Shown here piece by piece: positions 9,706-17,648 of a DNA stretch of 64,000 bases; position 1 is the stretch's first letter, and each line of letters opens with the position of its first letter. The DNA lies in the NCBI GenBank assembly GCA_963929865.1, contig CAWVKK010000047.1, forward strand, positions 16,392 through 80,391. The letters run 5' to 3'. A program made the translations under genes and the position numbers. The stretch is from JAGZHZ01 sp963929865 (GTDB taxonomy: Bacteria; Bacillota; Clostridia; Lachnospirales; Lachnospiraceae). The notes under the pieces are model-generated. The model saw only the letters and a list, made by a program, of their open reading frames with translations, made no database searches and was not told the DNA's origin.

Positions 9706-9734
9706 AACATATCACTACCCTATAATTTTGTCAA
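9706..9734 (-). promoter_or_regulatory. Sigma-A promoter of hrcA-grpE-dnaK-dnaJ
   Basis: On the minus strand TTGACA (9729-9734), a 17-base spacer and TATGTT (9706-9711). The CIRCE element begins 13 bases after the -10 box. Confidence 0.9.
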
Positions 9735-9763
9735 TAGGAATTTTAAATTTTTTTCTTTTTCTT

Positions 9764-10234
9764 TTATTCGACCGGTTTGCACACGTCTATCCATCCTGCC
9801 GCCCCGGAACACGTCTCAAGCTCCTGGCATGTCAGCTCTATCGCGCTGTTGCTGCTCCCCGCCGCCGGAAAGACCGTCTCAAACCGCTTCAGCGATTCAT
9901 CTAAATACACCTCTATGCCCTTGGGAACAGCGAACGGACACACTCCTCCTATGGCGTGACCAGTCAGCTGGATCACCTCGGCGGCGCTCAGCATCTTTGC
10001 CTTCATCCCAAATGTCTTCTTAAATTTCGGATTGTCTATCTTCTGGTCGCCGGCTGTCACAATCAAAAGACAGCTGTCTTCCTTTTTAAAAGACAGCGTC
10101 TTCGCGATTCTCGCCGGGATGACGCCCACCGCGTGCGCGGCGAGCTCTACCGTAGCGCTCGACTCCTCAAATTCCTGAACTCTCCCATCTACCCCGTATG
10201 GTTTTAAATACTCTCTTACTTTTTCTACTGACAT
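9764..10234 (-). CDS. YbaK/EbsC-type aminoacyl-tRNA deacylase
   Basis: A 156-residue protein of the YbaK/ProX editing family, which hydrolyses mischarged tRNA such as Cys-tRNA(Pro). Visible family features are the N-terminal TVELAA segment, the conserved lysine in AKTLSFK, the loop after GDQKID, and the GHAIGGVCPF motif near residue 95. AAGGA lies upstream of the ATG. It follows hemW on the same strand with a gap of about 50 bases and ends 30 bases before the hrcA promoter. In the B. subtilis order hemW is directly followed by hrcA, so this gene looks inserted. The exact tRNA substrate cannot be read from sequence. Confidence 0.85.
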   Translation of the reverse strand: MSVEKVREYLKPYGVDGRVQEFEESSATVELAAHAVGVIPARIAKTLSFKKEDSCLLIVTAGDQKIDNPKFKKTFGMKAKMLSAAEVIQLTGHAIGGVCPFAVPKGIEVYLDESLKRFETVFPAAGSSNSAIELTCQELETCSGAAGWIDVCKPVE

Positions 10235-10286
10235 TTTTATGTTTCCTTTCTTTTTTTATTTTCGGGCATTTTCCGATCGGAAAAAC

Positions 10287-11435
10287 CTACTGCAAAAACT
10301 GCGCCAGCACATAATTGCTGACGTCGATGCCAAACTCCGACAGCCGGTACACCGACGCTTCCCGCTCGATCAGCTTTTCTCTGATCAGCTTTTCCAGCAC
10401 GGCTCCGTACGTACTCTCCAGCGATACGCCAAACTGTCTTAAAAACTCTTCCGAGCAGATCCCCTTCATCATGCGCAGTCCCAAAAACAGAAATTCCTCC
10501 ATCTGCGCCCTGACATCCAGCTTTTCCTCTTCTCGTTCCCACTCTCCGCTCAGGTACGCTTTTAAATCTTCTGTGTTCTTTGACCGCACGTTGTCGATGC
10601 ATCCTGCCGCTCCCAGCCCGAATCCGGCATAATCCTTTCTCTCCCAATACGTCCGGTTGTGGCGGCATTCATATCCCTCTTTTGCATAGTTGGAAATCTC
10701 ATACCGGAGATATCCGTTTTGTTCGAGGATTGTCTTTGTGTCGTGGTACATCTGGCGCTCTTCTTCCTCCGACGGCAGAAGAAAGCACTCCTCTCCTGCC
10801 TCCCGGCGTCTTACATCCTCCCCGTACACGTCGTAAAACGGCGTCCCCGGTTCTATGATCAGGCTGTACGCAGAGATATGCTCCGGCTCCAGCGCCGCGA
10901 CGCTTTTAAGCGTTTTCCACAGACTCGCCGCCGTCTGCCCCGGCAGCGCGGACATCACATCGATATTGATGTTTTGAAATCCGCATGACCTCGCCGCCTC
11001 ATAGCTCTCCAAAAACATCTCATAGGTATGGATTCTCCCGAGCAGCTTGAGTTCTTGTGCGTCTGCCGACTGCAGTCCGAAGCTGAGCCGGTTGATTCCT
11101 GCCTCCGCGTAGGCGCACAGTTTCTGCGCGTCCACAGTCCCCGGATTGCACTCGATCGAGATCTCTGCCTCCGGCGCCACCTGAAATTCCCGGCGGATCG
11201 TCTCCATCACCGAGACAATCTGATCCGCCGCAGGCAGAGACGGCGTGCCGCCGCCGAAAAAGACGGTCTTTACACTCCAGTCTTCTTTGCGCGGAAAGCT
11301 TTTGATTTCTTCCTTCAGCTTCTGCGCATACTGTCTGTGCGTCTTTTCCTCTGCGTAAAAGGAGAGGAAATCACAGTAGCGGCATTTTCGCCTGCAAAAC
11401 GGAATGTGTATATAAAGGCTTAAATCCTTCTCCAC
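10287..11435 (-). CDS. hemW: HemW-type radical SAM heme chaperone (HemN-like)
   Basis: A 382-residue radical SAM protein with the 4Fe-4S motif CxxxCxxC in FCRRKCRYCDF (near residues 14-21), a GGGTPS glycine motif and a C-terminal HemN-like domain. HemW is usually misnamed coproporphyrinogen oxidase; characterised members bind heme and act as chaperones. The GTG at 11435 is preceded by GGGAG. Its place between lepA and hrcA matches B. subtilis. No other heme-specific gene is in the window, so its client here is unclear. Promoter evidence is only an extended -10 box upstream. Confidence 0.9.
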   Translation of the reverse strand: MEKDLSLYIHIPFCRRKCRYCDFLSFYAEEKTHRQYAQKLKEEIKSFPRKEDWSVKTVFFGGGTPSLPAADQIVSVMETIRREFQVAPEAEISIECNPGTVDAQKLCAYAEAGINRLSFGLQSADAQELKLLGRIHTYEMFLESYEAARSCGFQNINIDVMSALPGQTAASLWKTLKSVAALEPEHISAYSLIIEPGTPFYDVYGEDVRRREAGEECFLLPSEEEERQMYHDTKTILEQNGYLRYEISNYAKEGYECRHNRTYWERKDYAGFGLGAAGCIDNVRSKNTEDLKAYLSGEWEREEEKLDVRAQMEEFLFLGLRMMKGICSEEFLRQFGVSLESTYGAVLEKLIREKLIEREASVYRLSEFGIDVSNYVLAQFLQ

Positions 11436-11476
11436 TTTTTGTCTTCTCCCTTCCTGCTGTGTTTTTGCCGTCCTTT

Positions 11477-11485
11477 ATTATATCA
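11477..11485 (-). promoter_or_regulatory. Possible extended -10 promoter of hemW
   Basis: The minus strand reads TGATATAAT, an extended -10 box (TGn plus TATAAT), about 40 bases before the hemW start. No good -35 box is visible. Confidence 0.4.
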
Positions 11486-11523
11486 CGTTTTTCGCGGAGG
11501 CACGGAATTTCTTTTTCGCTTTA

Positions 11524-11552
11524 TTGACTTTTTTGGTTTTTTTTGATATGAT
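11524..11552 (+). promoter_or_regulatory. Sigma-A promoter of the SPFH gene
   Basis: TTGACT (11524-11529), a 17-base spacer and TATGAT (11547-11552). The -10 lies inside two overlapping inverted repeats (11543-11569). AAAAGGAGG follows at 11579, before the ATG at 11595. Confidence 0.75.
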
Positions 11553-11569
11553 TTTAATATCAAAATCAT
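11543..11569. repeat. Two overlapping inverted repeats over the SPFH promoter (candidate operator)
   Basis: TTGATAT (11543-11549) with ATATCAA (11557-11563), spacer 7; and ATGATTTT (11548-11555) with AAAATCAT (11562-11569), spacer 6. Both cover the -10 box and the expected start point, so they are candidate binding sites, perhaps for the ribbon-helix-helix protein encoded downstream. Confidence 0.55.
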
Positions 11570-11594
11570 GTCAGTATAAAAGGAGGTATCCGTT

Positions 11595-12551
11595 ATGAGT
11601 CAACAAGAAACTGCTGTAAAGAAGATCCAGGAGGAAAAGATCCTGCATCCGTTCTCGGGACTGACCGCTTTGTGCCTGCTGCTTTTGAGCCTCTTCATCT
11701 GCATTGGTCTGGCAATCGCAGGCATCGCTGTGATCGGAGGCGCAGCGGGCGCCGCCATCTTTATTATCTTCTGCGTCCTATTTTTTGTCCCCTGTATTGC
11801 GCTTGCGGGCTTAAAGGTCGTCAATCCCAACGAAGCGCTCGTGCTTGTCCTGTTTGGAAATTACTACGGCACAATCAAGCATGAGGGGTTTTTCTGGGTG
11901 AACCCGTTCTGCACTGCGGTCAACCCCACGGTAAAGCCGTCGCCCTCCAGCCCTGGTCTCAATAAGCGCATCTCGCTGAAGACCGAAACGCTCGACAACA
12001 ATAAGCAGAAGGTAAACGATGAGCTTGGAAATCCGATTGAAATCGGCGCTATTGTGATCTGGAAGGTGGAAAACCCTACCAAAGCCGTCTTCAACGTCCA
12101 GAATTACAAAACGTATCTCTCCATCCAGTGCGACGCCGTCATCCGAAATACGGCGAGAAAGTATCCGTACGACACGAGCGAAAACGGGGATGAGCGTTCC
12201 CTGCGCGGAAGCAGCCAGGAAATCGCTGATATCATGCAGGCTGAGCTCCAGGAAAAGGTACTCGACGCCGGAATCCAGATTATCGACGTCCGGATTACGC
12301 ATCTGTCGTATTCGCCCGAGATCGCCTCGGCCATGCTCCAGAGGCAGCAGGCGGCCGCCATCATCGACGCGCGCCAGAAGATTGTGGAGGGCGCAGTCAG
12401 CATGGTCCAGATGGCGCTTGAGAAGCTCAGCGAGAATCAGATCGTAGAACTCGACGAGGAGCGCAAGGCAGCGATGGTCAGCAATCTGCTCGTTGTCCTG
12501 TGCGGAAACAAAGACGCACAGCCGATCGTAAACAGCGGATCTATCTATTAA
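11595..12551 (+). CDS. SPFH/Band 7 domain membrane protein
   Basis: A 318-residue flotillin/prohibitin-superfamily protein. Two hydrophobic segments at about residues 25-48 and 50-72 anchor it. The SPFH domain starts near residue 80 (GLKVVNPNEALVLVLFG) and continues through a helical region (LQEKVLDAGIQIIDVRITHL) with an Ala/Gln-rich stretch (MLQRQQAAAI). Proteins of this type form membrane-associated oligomers; no enzymatic role is known. It is a plus-strand gene among minus-strand neighbours and sits between lepA and hemW, two genes that are adjacent in B. subtilis. It is followed after 66 bases by a small ribbon-helix-helix gene and shares its terminator. Confidence 0.9.
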   Translation: MSQQETAVKKIQEEKILHPFSGLTALCLLLLSLFICIGLAIAGIAVIGGAAGAAIFIIFCVLFFVPCIALAGLKVVNPNEALVLVLFGNYYGTIKHEGFFWVNPFCTAVNPTVKPSPSSPGLNKRISLKTETLDNNKQKVNDELGNPIEIGAIVIWKVENPTKAVFNVQNYKTYLSIQCDAVIRNTARKYPYDTSENGDERSLRGSSQEIADIMQAELQEKVLDAGIQIIDVRITHLSYSPEIASAMLQRQQAAAIIDARQKIVEGAVSMVQMALEKLSENQIVELDEERKAAMVSNLLVVLCGNKDAQPIVNSGSIY

Positions 12552-12617
12552 TCTGATGAATCGCTTTCTTTCTCAGAAAAGAGAAAACGGTTTGTAACAG
12601 GGAAGGTCTGACAGATT

Positions 12618-12800
12618 ATGGAAGAAAAGAAAAAAGAAAACAAAAAAAAGCAAGTTCCGCTCCGCCTCTCAGTCGGACTTTGGAATGAGCTTGCCCAGTG
12701 GGCGGAGGATGATTTCCGCTCTCTAAACGGGCAGATTGAATATCTTCTGACTGAATGCGTCAAACGCCGCAAAAAGCAGAAGCTTTCCGATGACAAATAA
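12618..12800 (+). CDS. Small ribbon-helix-helix (Arc-like) DNA-binding protein
   Basis: A 60-residue basic protein. After a Lys-rich start comes KKQVPLRLSVGLWNELAQWA, a beta strand followed by a helix, then SLNGQIEYLLTECVKRR, the pattern of an Arc/MetJ ribbon-helix-helix dimer. It probably binds DNA as a dimer. Its only partner in the transcript is the SPFH gene, whose promoter carries inverted repeats, so autoregulation is a reasonable inference. No toxin gene adjoins it, which argues against a classic antitoxin. Confidence 0.75.
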   Translation: MEEKKKENKKKQVPLRLSVGLWNELAQWAEDDFRSLNGQIEYLLTECVKRRKKQKLSDDK

Positions 12801-12857
12801 AAACAGATGCTGCGGCGCCGGTATTTTGAAAAAGCCTGACTGCCGCAGCATCTGTTT
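12801..12857. terminator. Bidirectional terminator between the RHH gene and lepA
   Basis: A perfect 16-bp stem (AAACAGATGCTGCGGC at 12801-12816 with its complement at 12842-12857) around a 25-base loop, with A and T runs on the two sides. It can end both the plus-strand SPFH/RHH transcript and minus-strand lepA, whose stop codon lies inside it. Confidence 0.9.
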
Positions 12858-14671
12858 TATTTATCGTCTAATTTCAGCACGCTCATAAACGCTTTCTGCG
12901 GAATCTCCACATTTCCGATCTGGCGCATCCGCTTCTTTCCCTCTTTCTGCTTTTCCAGCAGCTTTCGCTTGCGGCTGATATCGCCGCCGTAGCATTTTGC
13001 CAGCACGTCCTTTCTCATTGCCTTTACGGTTTCTCTGGCTATGATTTTGCTGCCGACCGCTGCCTGAATCGGGATCTCAAACAGCTGTCTGGGGATCTCC
13101 TCCTTCAATTTTTCGCACATTTTGCGCCCTCTCTCGTAGGCGGTCTGCGCCGGCACAATAAACGAAAGCGCGTCCACCTCCTCGCGGTTGACCAGGATAT
13201 CAAGTTTTACGAGTTCGGACCTTGAGTATCCCTTCATCTCATAGTCGAAGGAGGCATATCCTCTTGAGCGGGATTTCAGGGCGTCGAAAAAGTCATAGAT
13301 AATCTCATTTAGCGGCAGCTCGTATCGCAGCAGCGCTCTCGTCGCCTCCATGTATTCCATCCCCAGATAGGTTCCTCGCCTCTCCTGACACAGCTCCATA
13401 ATCGAGCCGATGAACTCCGTCGTCACCATAATCTCGGCGCTGACGATGGGCTCCTCCATATAGTCGATCTCGGTGGGGTCCGGAAGGTTTGCCGGGTTTG
13501 TCAGATCTACGACCTCCCCGTTTGTCTTGTGAATTTTATAGACAACTCCAGGCGCCGTTGTCACCAGGTCGAGGTTGTACTCTCTCTCGAGGCGCTCCTG
13601 GATAATCTCCAGATGGAGCAGCCCTAAAAAGCCGCAGCGGAAGCCGAAGCCCAGCGCAATCGACGTCTCCGGCTCAAACTGCAAAGAAGCGTCGTTTAAC
13701 TGCAGCTTCTCCAGCGCGTCCCGCAGATCCGGATATTTTGCCCCGTCTGCCGGATAGATTCCGCAGTATACCATCGGGTTTACTTTTTTGTATCCCGGCA
13801 GAGGCTCTGCGCAGGGGCGGTTGGCGTCTGTCACCGTGTCTCCGACTCTCGTATCCTTCACGTTTTTCAGACTTGCCGTCAGATAGCCGACCATGCCGGC
13901 GCTTAGCTCGTCGCACGGGATAAACTGTCCCGCGCCGAAATACCCGACCTCCACGACGTCCGCCACCGTCTTGGTTGCCATCATTTTGATCGTCGTCCCT
14001 TTTTTTACGGTCCCCTCCATCAGCCTGCAAAAGACGATGACGCCTTTGTAAGAGTCATAGATGGAATCAAAAATCAACGCTTTTAACGGCGCGTCCGAAT
14101 CTCCCGTCGGCGCCGGTATTTTCTCTATGATCTGCTCCAGCACCTGGTCAATGTTGATCCCCATTTTCGCAGAGATCAGAGGTGCGTCCTGGGCCTCGAT
14201 TCCGATCACATCCTCAATCTCATTGATCACGCGCTCCGGCTCTGCGCTGGGAAGGTCGATTTTGTTGATGACCGGCATAACGTCCAGATTGTGGTCCAGA
14301 GCCAGGTACACGTTTGCCAGCGTCTGCGCCTCGATTCCCTGCGCCGCGTCCACGACCAGGATCGCTCCGTCACATGCGGCGAGGCTTCGCGAGACTTCAT
14401 AGTTAAAATCCACATGTCCAGGGGTGTCGATCAGGTTGAAGATATACTCCTCCCCGTTTTTCGCCTGATACACCGTGCGCACCGCCTGCGCCTTGATCGT
14501 AATGCCTCTCTCTCTCTCCAGGTCCATATTGTCGAGCACCTGCGCCTGCATCTCGCGGCTTGTCAAAAGCCCTGTCTGTTCGATAATCCGGTCCGCCAGC
14601 GTAGATTTGCCATGATCGATATGAGCGATAATACAAAAATTTCTGATATGATTCTGATCTATACCTGCCAC
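12857..14671 (-). CDS. lepA: Elongation factor 4 (LepA)
   Basis: Ribosome-associated translational GTPase that back-translocates stalled ribosomes or helps initiation and assembly. The G motifs are AHIDHGKST (G1), DTPGHVDF (G3) and NKIDLPSA (G4). The LepA-specific C-terminal domain is present, with KMRQIGNVEIPQ-like ending. Length 604 is typical. The GTG start has GGAGG 7 bases upstream. It follows spoIIP, as in B. subtilis. The 3' end forms one arm of the terminator shared with the plus-strand pair. Confidence 0.97.
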   Translation of the reverse strand: MAGIDQNHIRNFCIIAHIDHGKSTLADRIIEQTGLLTSREMQAQVLDNMDLERERGITIKAQAVRTVYQAKNGEEYIFNLIDTPGHVDFNYEVSRSLAACDGAILVVDAAQGIEAQTLANVYLALDHNLDVMPVINKIDLPSAEPERVINEIEDVIGIEAQDAPLISAKMGINIDQVLEQIIEKIPAPTGDSDAPLKALIFDSIYDSYKGVIVFCRLMEGTVKKGTTIKMMATKTVADVVEVGYFGAGQFIPCDELSAGMVGYLTASLKNVKDTRVGDTVTDANRPCAEPLPGYKKVNPMVYCGIYPADGAKYPDLRDALEKLQLNDASLQFEPETSIALGFGFRCGFLGLLHLEIIQERLEREYNLDLVTTAPGVVYKIHKTNGEVVDLTNPANLPDPTEIDYMEEPIVSAEIMVTTEFIGSIMELCQERRGTYLGMEYMEATRALLRYELPLNEIIYDFFDALKSRSRGYASFDYEMKGYSRSELVKLDILVNREEVDALSFIVPAQTAYERGRKMCEKLKEEIPRQLFEIPIQAAVGSKIIARETVKAMRKDVLAKCYGGDISRKRKLLEKQKEGKKRMRQIGNVEIPQKAFMSVLKLDDK

Positions 14672-14796
14672 GTTTTTTCCTCCAGTTTATGATTCGCTTT
14701 TCTTTCAGTATTTACTTTATATCGTAGCAAGTGTATCACAAGTCTTAGCCTCTTGTCTAGTGCGCAGCGCATTTCTCCTGCGCGGCGCCGGATCTT

Positions 14797-16083
14797 CTAT
14801 CTTCCGCTTAAGACCTGGTCTAAAAGATCCGCAAAATATTTCATCGCATTTTTTTCTTCCTGCAGCGTATTTAGCTGAGTCCCTGCCTCGACGAGGAGAG
14901 AGCGCGGGCGCACATGGAGGTTGTAGCGGGCTCCTCTCAGATACATCGGGCGCATCAGCTCCGGATAATACTGTTTTGCCTTCAGATAAATCTGAAAAGA
15001 AAACGCCAGATTGTCTTCCAGATAAGGATTCGGCAGATACTCGATCGCTTCTCCCTCCGGCGTCCTGCTTAACCCGTTAAAGAGCATCACCGGCGCTGTC
15101 GCTTCCCCGTCAATCTCTGTCACCAATTTTTTGCCGTCCACTCCATCGCGGTGCAGGTCAATCACCACTTCGATGCTCGGGTATTGGGCGAGAATCTGTT
15201 CTACCGCCTCCAGAGAATAGTCGTATGCCGCCTCGCGGTCCAGTACCCCGTCGATCAGATCGTACACGCCGCGGTCGTGAATGACCTGATATCCATATGT
15301 TGTCTCTAAAAGTTCCGTCAGATAGTCTCCAACTCCTACGATCGTCGTCGTGTCGTCTCCCGGTATCGAATCGACAAACTCCTCCTGGGAATGCGTATGA
15401 TAAATCAGAATCTGCGGCTTTGACGGGTCTTTCGTTATGCGGAAATCTTTTTCGATAAATTGATCGCCGTTTAAAATAGTCTCATCGATTGATGTTGAGG
15501 TGTCTACAATGTAGTACTGGCTCAGAACAAACTGAAAATCTCCCAGCTGATCATACGGAATCTCCGCGACAGGATCCCTCTTTGTCAGCCCCTGCGCCGT
15601 CACAGCCACATTGTCCGTTTCCTGCTGCTGTGTTTCCTGCGCCGTCTCTGGGGACTGCTGGGGAGTCTGCGTATCTGCTTCTGTCTGAGCCGGCGTCTGA
15701 GGTTCTTCCGCTTCCTCCGTCTCTTTGCGCGCGTCTGCCTGAGTGGATACCTTGTCTTCTCTTTTTGAGGTGTCTTCTGTCTGGCTTGCGTTTTGGGACG
15801 CGATCTGCCGCTGTGCGACCTGATAAAGAGGCATTTCTGTCTTTGCCAGCTCTATCATCCAGTTTTCCTCCTGTCCTTTTTGATATGCCTCATACGTCAG
15901 CCCCGGCACCCACACAGACGCCGCTTTCTCTTCGACTGAGCGCTGAATGAAAGATGGAAAACCCATATTTCTAAAAAATGGGCTTTCCATCACAATTCCC
16001 GCTCCGCGGTATAAAATATATAATCCAAGCGCTCCGATTACGCTGCCGGCAAGCATCTGCATCCACTTTTGAAAATCTTTCAA
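14797..16083 (-). CDS. spoIIP: Stage II sporulation protein P (SpoIIP)
   Basis: Peptidoglycan amidase/endopeptidase of the SpoIID-SpoIIM-SpoIIP complex that drives engulfment of the forespore. An N-terminal membrane segment (about residues 8-30) is followed by a Gln/Thr/Glu-rich linker (about 100-165) and the SpoIIP domain (about 200-428) with QILIYHTHSQEEF, VIDLHRDGV and a conserved RPRSLLVEAGTQ near the end. The start is TTG at 16083, supported by GAGG 8 bases upstream; no ATG lies closer to the membrane segment except one with no ribosome site. The gpr-spoIIP order matches B. subtilis. Confidence 0.93.
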   Translation of the reverse strand: MKDFQKWMQMLAGSVIGALGLYILYRGAGIVMESPFFRNMGFPSFIQRSVEEKAASVWVPGLTYEAYQKGQEENWMIELAKTEMPLYQVAQRQIASQNASQTEDTSKREDKVSTQADARKETEEAEEPQTPAQTEADTQTPQQSPETAQETQQQETDNVAVTAQGLTKRDPVAEIPYDQLGDFQFVLSQYYIVDTSTSIDETILNGDQFIEKDFRITKDPSKPQILIYHTHSQEEFVDSIPGDDTTTIVGVGDYLTELLETTYGYQVIHDRGVYDLIDGVLDREAAYDYSLEAVEQILAQYPSIEVVIDLHRDGVDGKKLVTEIDGEATAPVMLFNGLSRTPEGEAIEYLPNPYLEDNLAFSFQIYLKAKQYYPELMRPMYLRGARYNLHVRPRSLLVEAGTQLNTLQEEKNAMKYFADLLDQVLSGR

Positions 16084-16165
16084 TCCCTTCGCCTCACAAT
16101 CAGATTCGACTGGTCCCTGTTCCTAATATATGAAGCTTCAGGAAAAATTATGATTGTTTTTTCTT

Positions 16166-17110
16166 TTATGCAAATGCAAGATTAATGCCTTCTGAAATCG
16201 TAAAGCTGATTCTTTTTACTGTCTCATCGATGTCCTTTGGCGTTACAAACATCGTATTTAAATTCGGCGTCAGCAATTCCCGGATAATCTGATATTTTTC
16301 TTCCCTGTTCAGAGTCTTCAGCGTTCCTCCCAGCTCCTTTAGATGTTCCGACTCATCCATTGCCTCTACCAGGTTAAACATCGTATCGTTTACAATCGTT
16401 GCGGCGTCCACAACGGTAGGCACTCCTACTGCGATCACGGGAATGCCGATTGTCTGCCTGTTAATCCCGCTTCTGTGGTTTCCCACCCCGGAGCCTGGAT
16501 GAATGCCCGCGTCTGTAATCTGAATCGTGCGGTTAAGCCGTTTTGTGCTTCTTGCCGCCAGCGCGTCCACAACAATGATCAGATCCGGATGCGTCTCCTC
16601 TACCACCCCTCGGATGATCTCTGAAGTCTCCATTCCCGTCTGCGCCATCACTCCAGGCGTCAGAGAACTGATTTCACGGATTTCTTTCCCTTTTAAGAGA
16701 AGCTGACCATATTCCCTCACTACATGGCGTGTGATGCGGAGGTTGCCGACAACCTCCGGTCCCAGAGCGTCGGGCGTCACCTCTTTGTTTCCCAGACCCA
16801 CAATCAGAATGGATTTTTCTTCTCTGGTCAGTCTTTTTAGGTGGCGCGCCACTTCCTTTGAGATCTCCCGATGATATCCTTCATCCGGAATCGAAAGGTT
16901 CGGCGCTTCTATCGTAATATACGTTCCTACCGGCTTTCCCATCGCCTTTGCTCCATTTTCTGTCTCAATCCTGACTGTCGTCGTAAAAATTTCTCTTTTT
17001 TCATCTCTTTCTTCTTTCACATGGACTCCGCGCACGGAAACCTTCTGCGCGTCACAGTCTTCTTTCGCTTCCAGTGCAAGGTCTGTCCTCACATTAAAAT
17101 TCCCCAGCAT
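16166..17110 (-). CDS. gpr: Germination protease GPR
   Basis: Aspartic-type peptidase (family A25) that cleaves alpha/beta SASPs during germination. The start MLGNFNVRTDLALEAKE resembles the GPR propeptide region, and IVGLGNKEVTPDALGP is the family signature. The ATG at 17110 has AAAGGAG 6 bases upstream; the frame is open further up to 17161 but that part has no homology. Length 314. A matching SASP substrate is encoded at 18687-18899. A weak forespore-type promoter may lie at 17187-17215 (ACATA, 14 bases, GCAGAAAATA), but I do not rely on it. It is divergent from rpsT. Confidence 0.95.
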   Translation of the reverse strand: MLGNFNVRTDLALEAKEDCDAQKVSVRGVHVKEERDEKREIFTTTVRIETENGAKAMGKPVGTYITIEAPNLSIPDEGYHREISKEVARHLKRLTREEKSILIVGLGNKEVTPDALGPEVVGNLRITRHVVREYGQLLLKGKEIREISSLTPGVMAQTGMETSEIIRGVVEETHPDLIIVVDALAARSTKRLNRTIQITDAGIHPGSGVGNHRSGINRQTIGIPVIAVGVPTVVDAATIVNDTMFNLVEAMDESEHLKELGGTLKTLNREEKYQIIRELLTPNLNTMFVTPKDIDETVKRISFTISEGINLAFA

Positions 17111-17216
17111 ACATACTCCTTTCGTCAATCCCTGTCCCGTTTTTTGTCCCTTCTCGTGCAAAAGCCGGACTGCTTTTCATTTCTACTATTTTCTGCAAGT
17201 TTTTCGGAAATATGTA

Positions 17217-17245
17217 TTGACAGATAAAAAAGTATGTTTTAGAAT
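17217..17245 (+). promoter_or_regulatory. Sigma-A promoter of rpsT
   Basis: TTGACA (17217-17222), a 17-base spacer and TAGAAT (17240-17245). It leaves an untranslated leader of about 85 bases before the TTG start, long enough for S20 autoregulation, although no specific fold was identified. Confidence 0.85.
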
Positions 17246-17336
17246 GTATAAGTGTGTTTACATTAGAACGTCCGTGTCCGGCTTTAATGAAACAAATACA
17301 AATAACAATCAATCATGAAATTTGGAGGTGTACGGA

Positions 17337-17600
17337 TTGGCTAACATTAAGTCTGCAAAAAAGAGAATCTTAGTTAACAGAACAAAAGCCGAGAGAAACA
17401 AATCGATTAAATCTGGAGTAAAAACTGCCATCAAAAAAGTGGAAGCTGCAGTTGCGACAAATGACAAGGAAGCTGCTAACACAGCTCTGCTCGCTGCGAT
17501 CTCCACGATCGACAAAGCTGCTACAAAAGGCGTTTACCACAAGAACAACGCAGCTAGAAAAGTTTCTCGCTTGACAAAAGCCGTTAACGGAATTGCTTAA
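17337..17600 (+). CDS. rpsT: 30S ribosomal protein S20
   Basis: Primary 16S rRNA-binding protein of the small subunit, 87 residues, starting MANIKSAKKRILVN and ending in the helical KAVNGIA. The TTG at 17337 is the start: GGAGGTG lies 6 bases upstream and the ANIKSAKKR start is universal. TTG starts are common for this gene in Firmicutes. It is divergent from gpr and convergent with holA, with a shared terminator. Confidence 0.97.
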   Translation: MANIKSAKKRILVNRTKAERNKSIKSGVKTAIKKVEAAVATNDKEAANTALLAAISTIDKAATKGVYHKNNAARKVSRLTKAVNGIA

Positions 17601-17611
17601 TTATAAATGAT

Positions 17612-17648
17612 AAAAAGCTTTCGATCCCGTCAGTCGAAAGCTTTTTTT
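17612..17648. terminator. Bidirectional rpsT/holA terminator
   Basis: A 13-bp stem (AAAAAGCTTTCGA at 17612-17624 with TCGAAAGCTTTTT at 17634-17646) and a 9-base loop, flanked by A and T runs. The holA stop codon (17630-17632) lies in its loop, so the end of the holA reading frame is part of the hairpin. Confidence 0.9.

Noticed and set aside
16100..16165. GCATA followed 14 bases later by CATAATT upstream of spoIIP.
   Set aside because: Spacing is too short for sigma-G and the last base differs; it also lies partly in gpr.
17187..17215. Forespore-type promoter (ACATA-14-GCAGAAAATA) before gpr.
   Set aside because: One base mismatch in each element and a short spacer; too weak to annotate as a feature.
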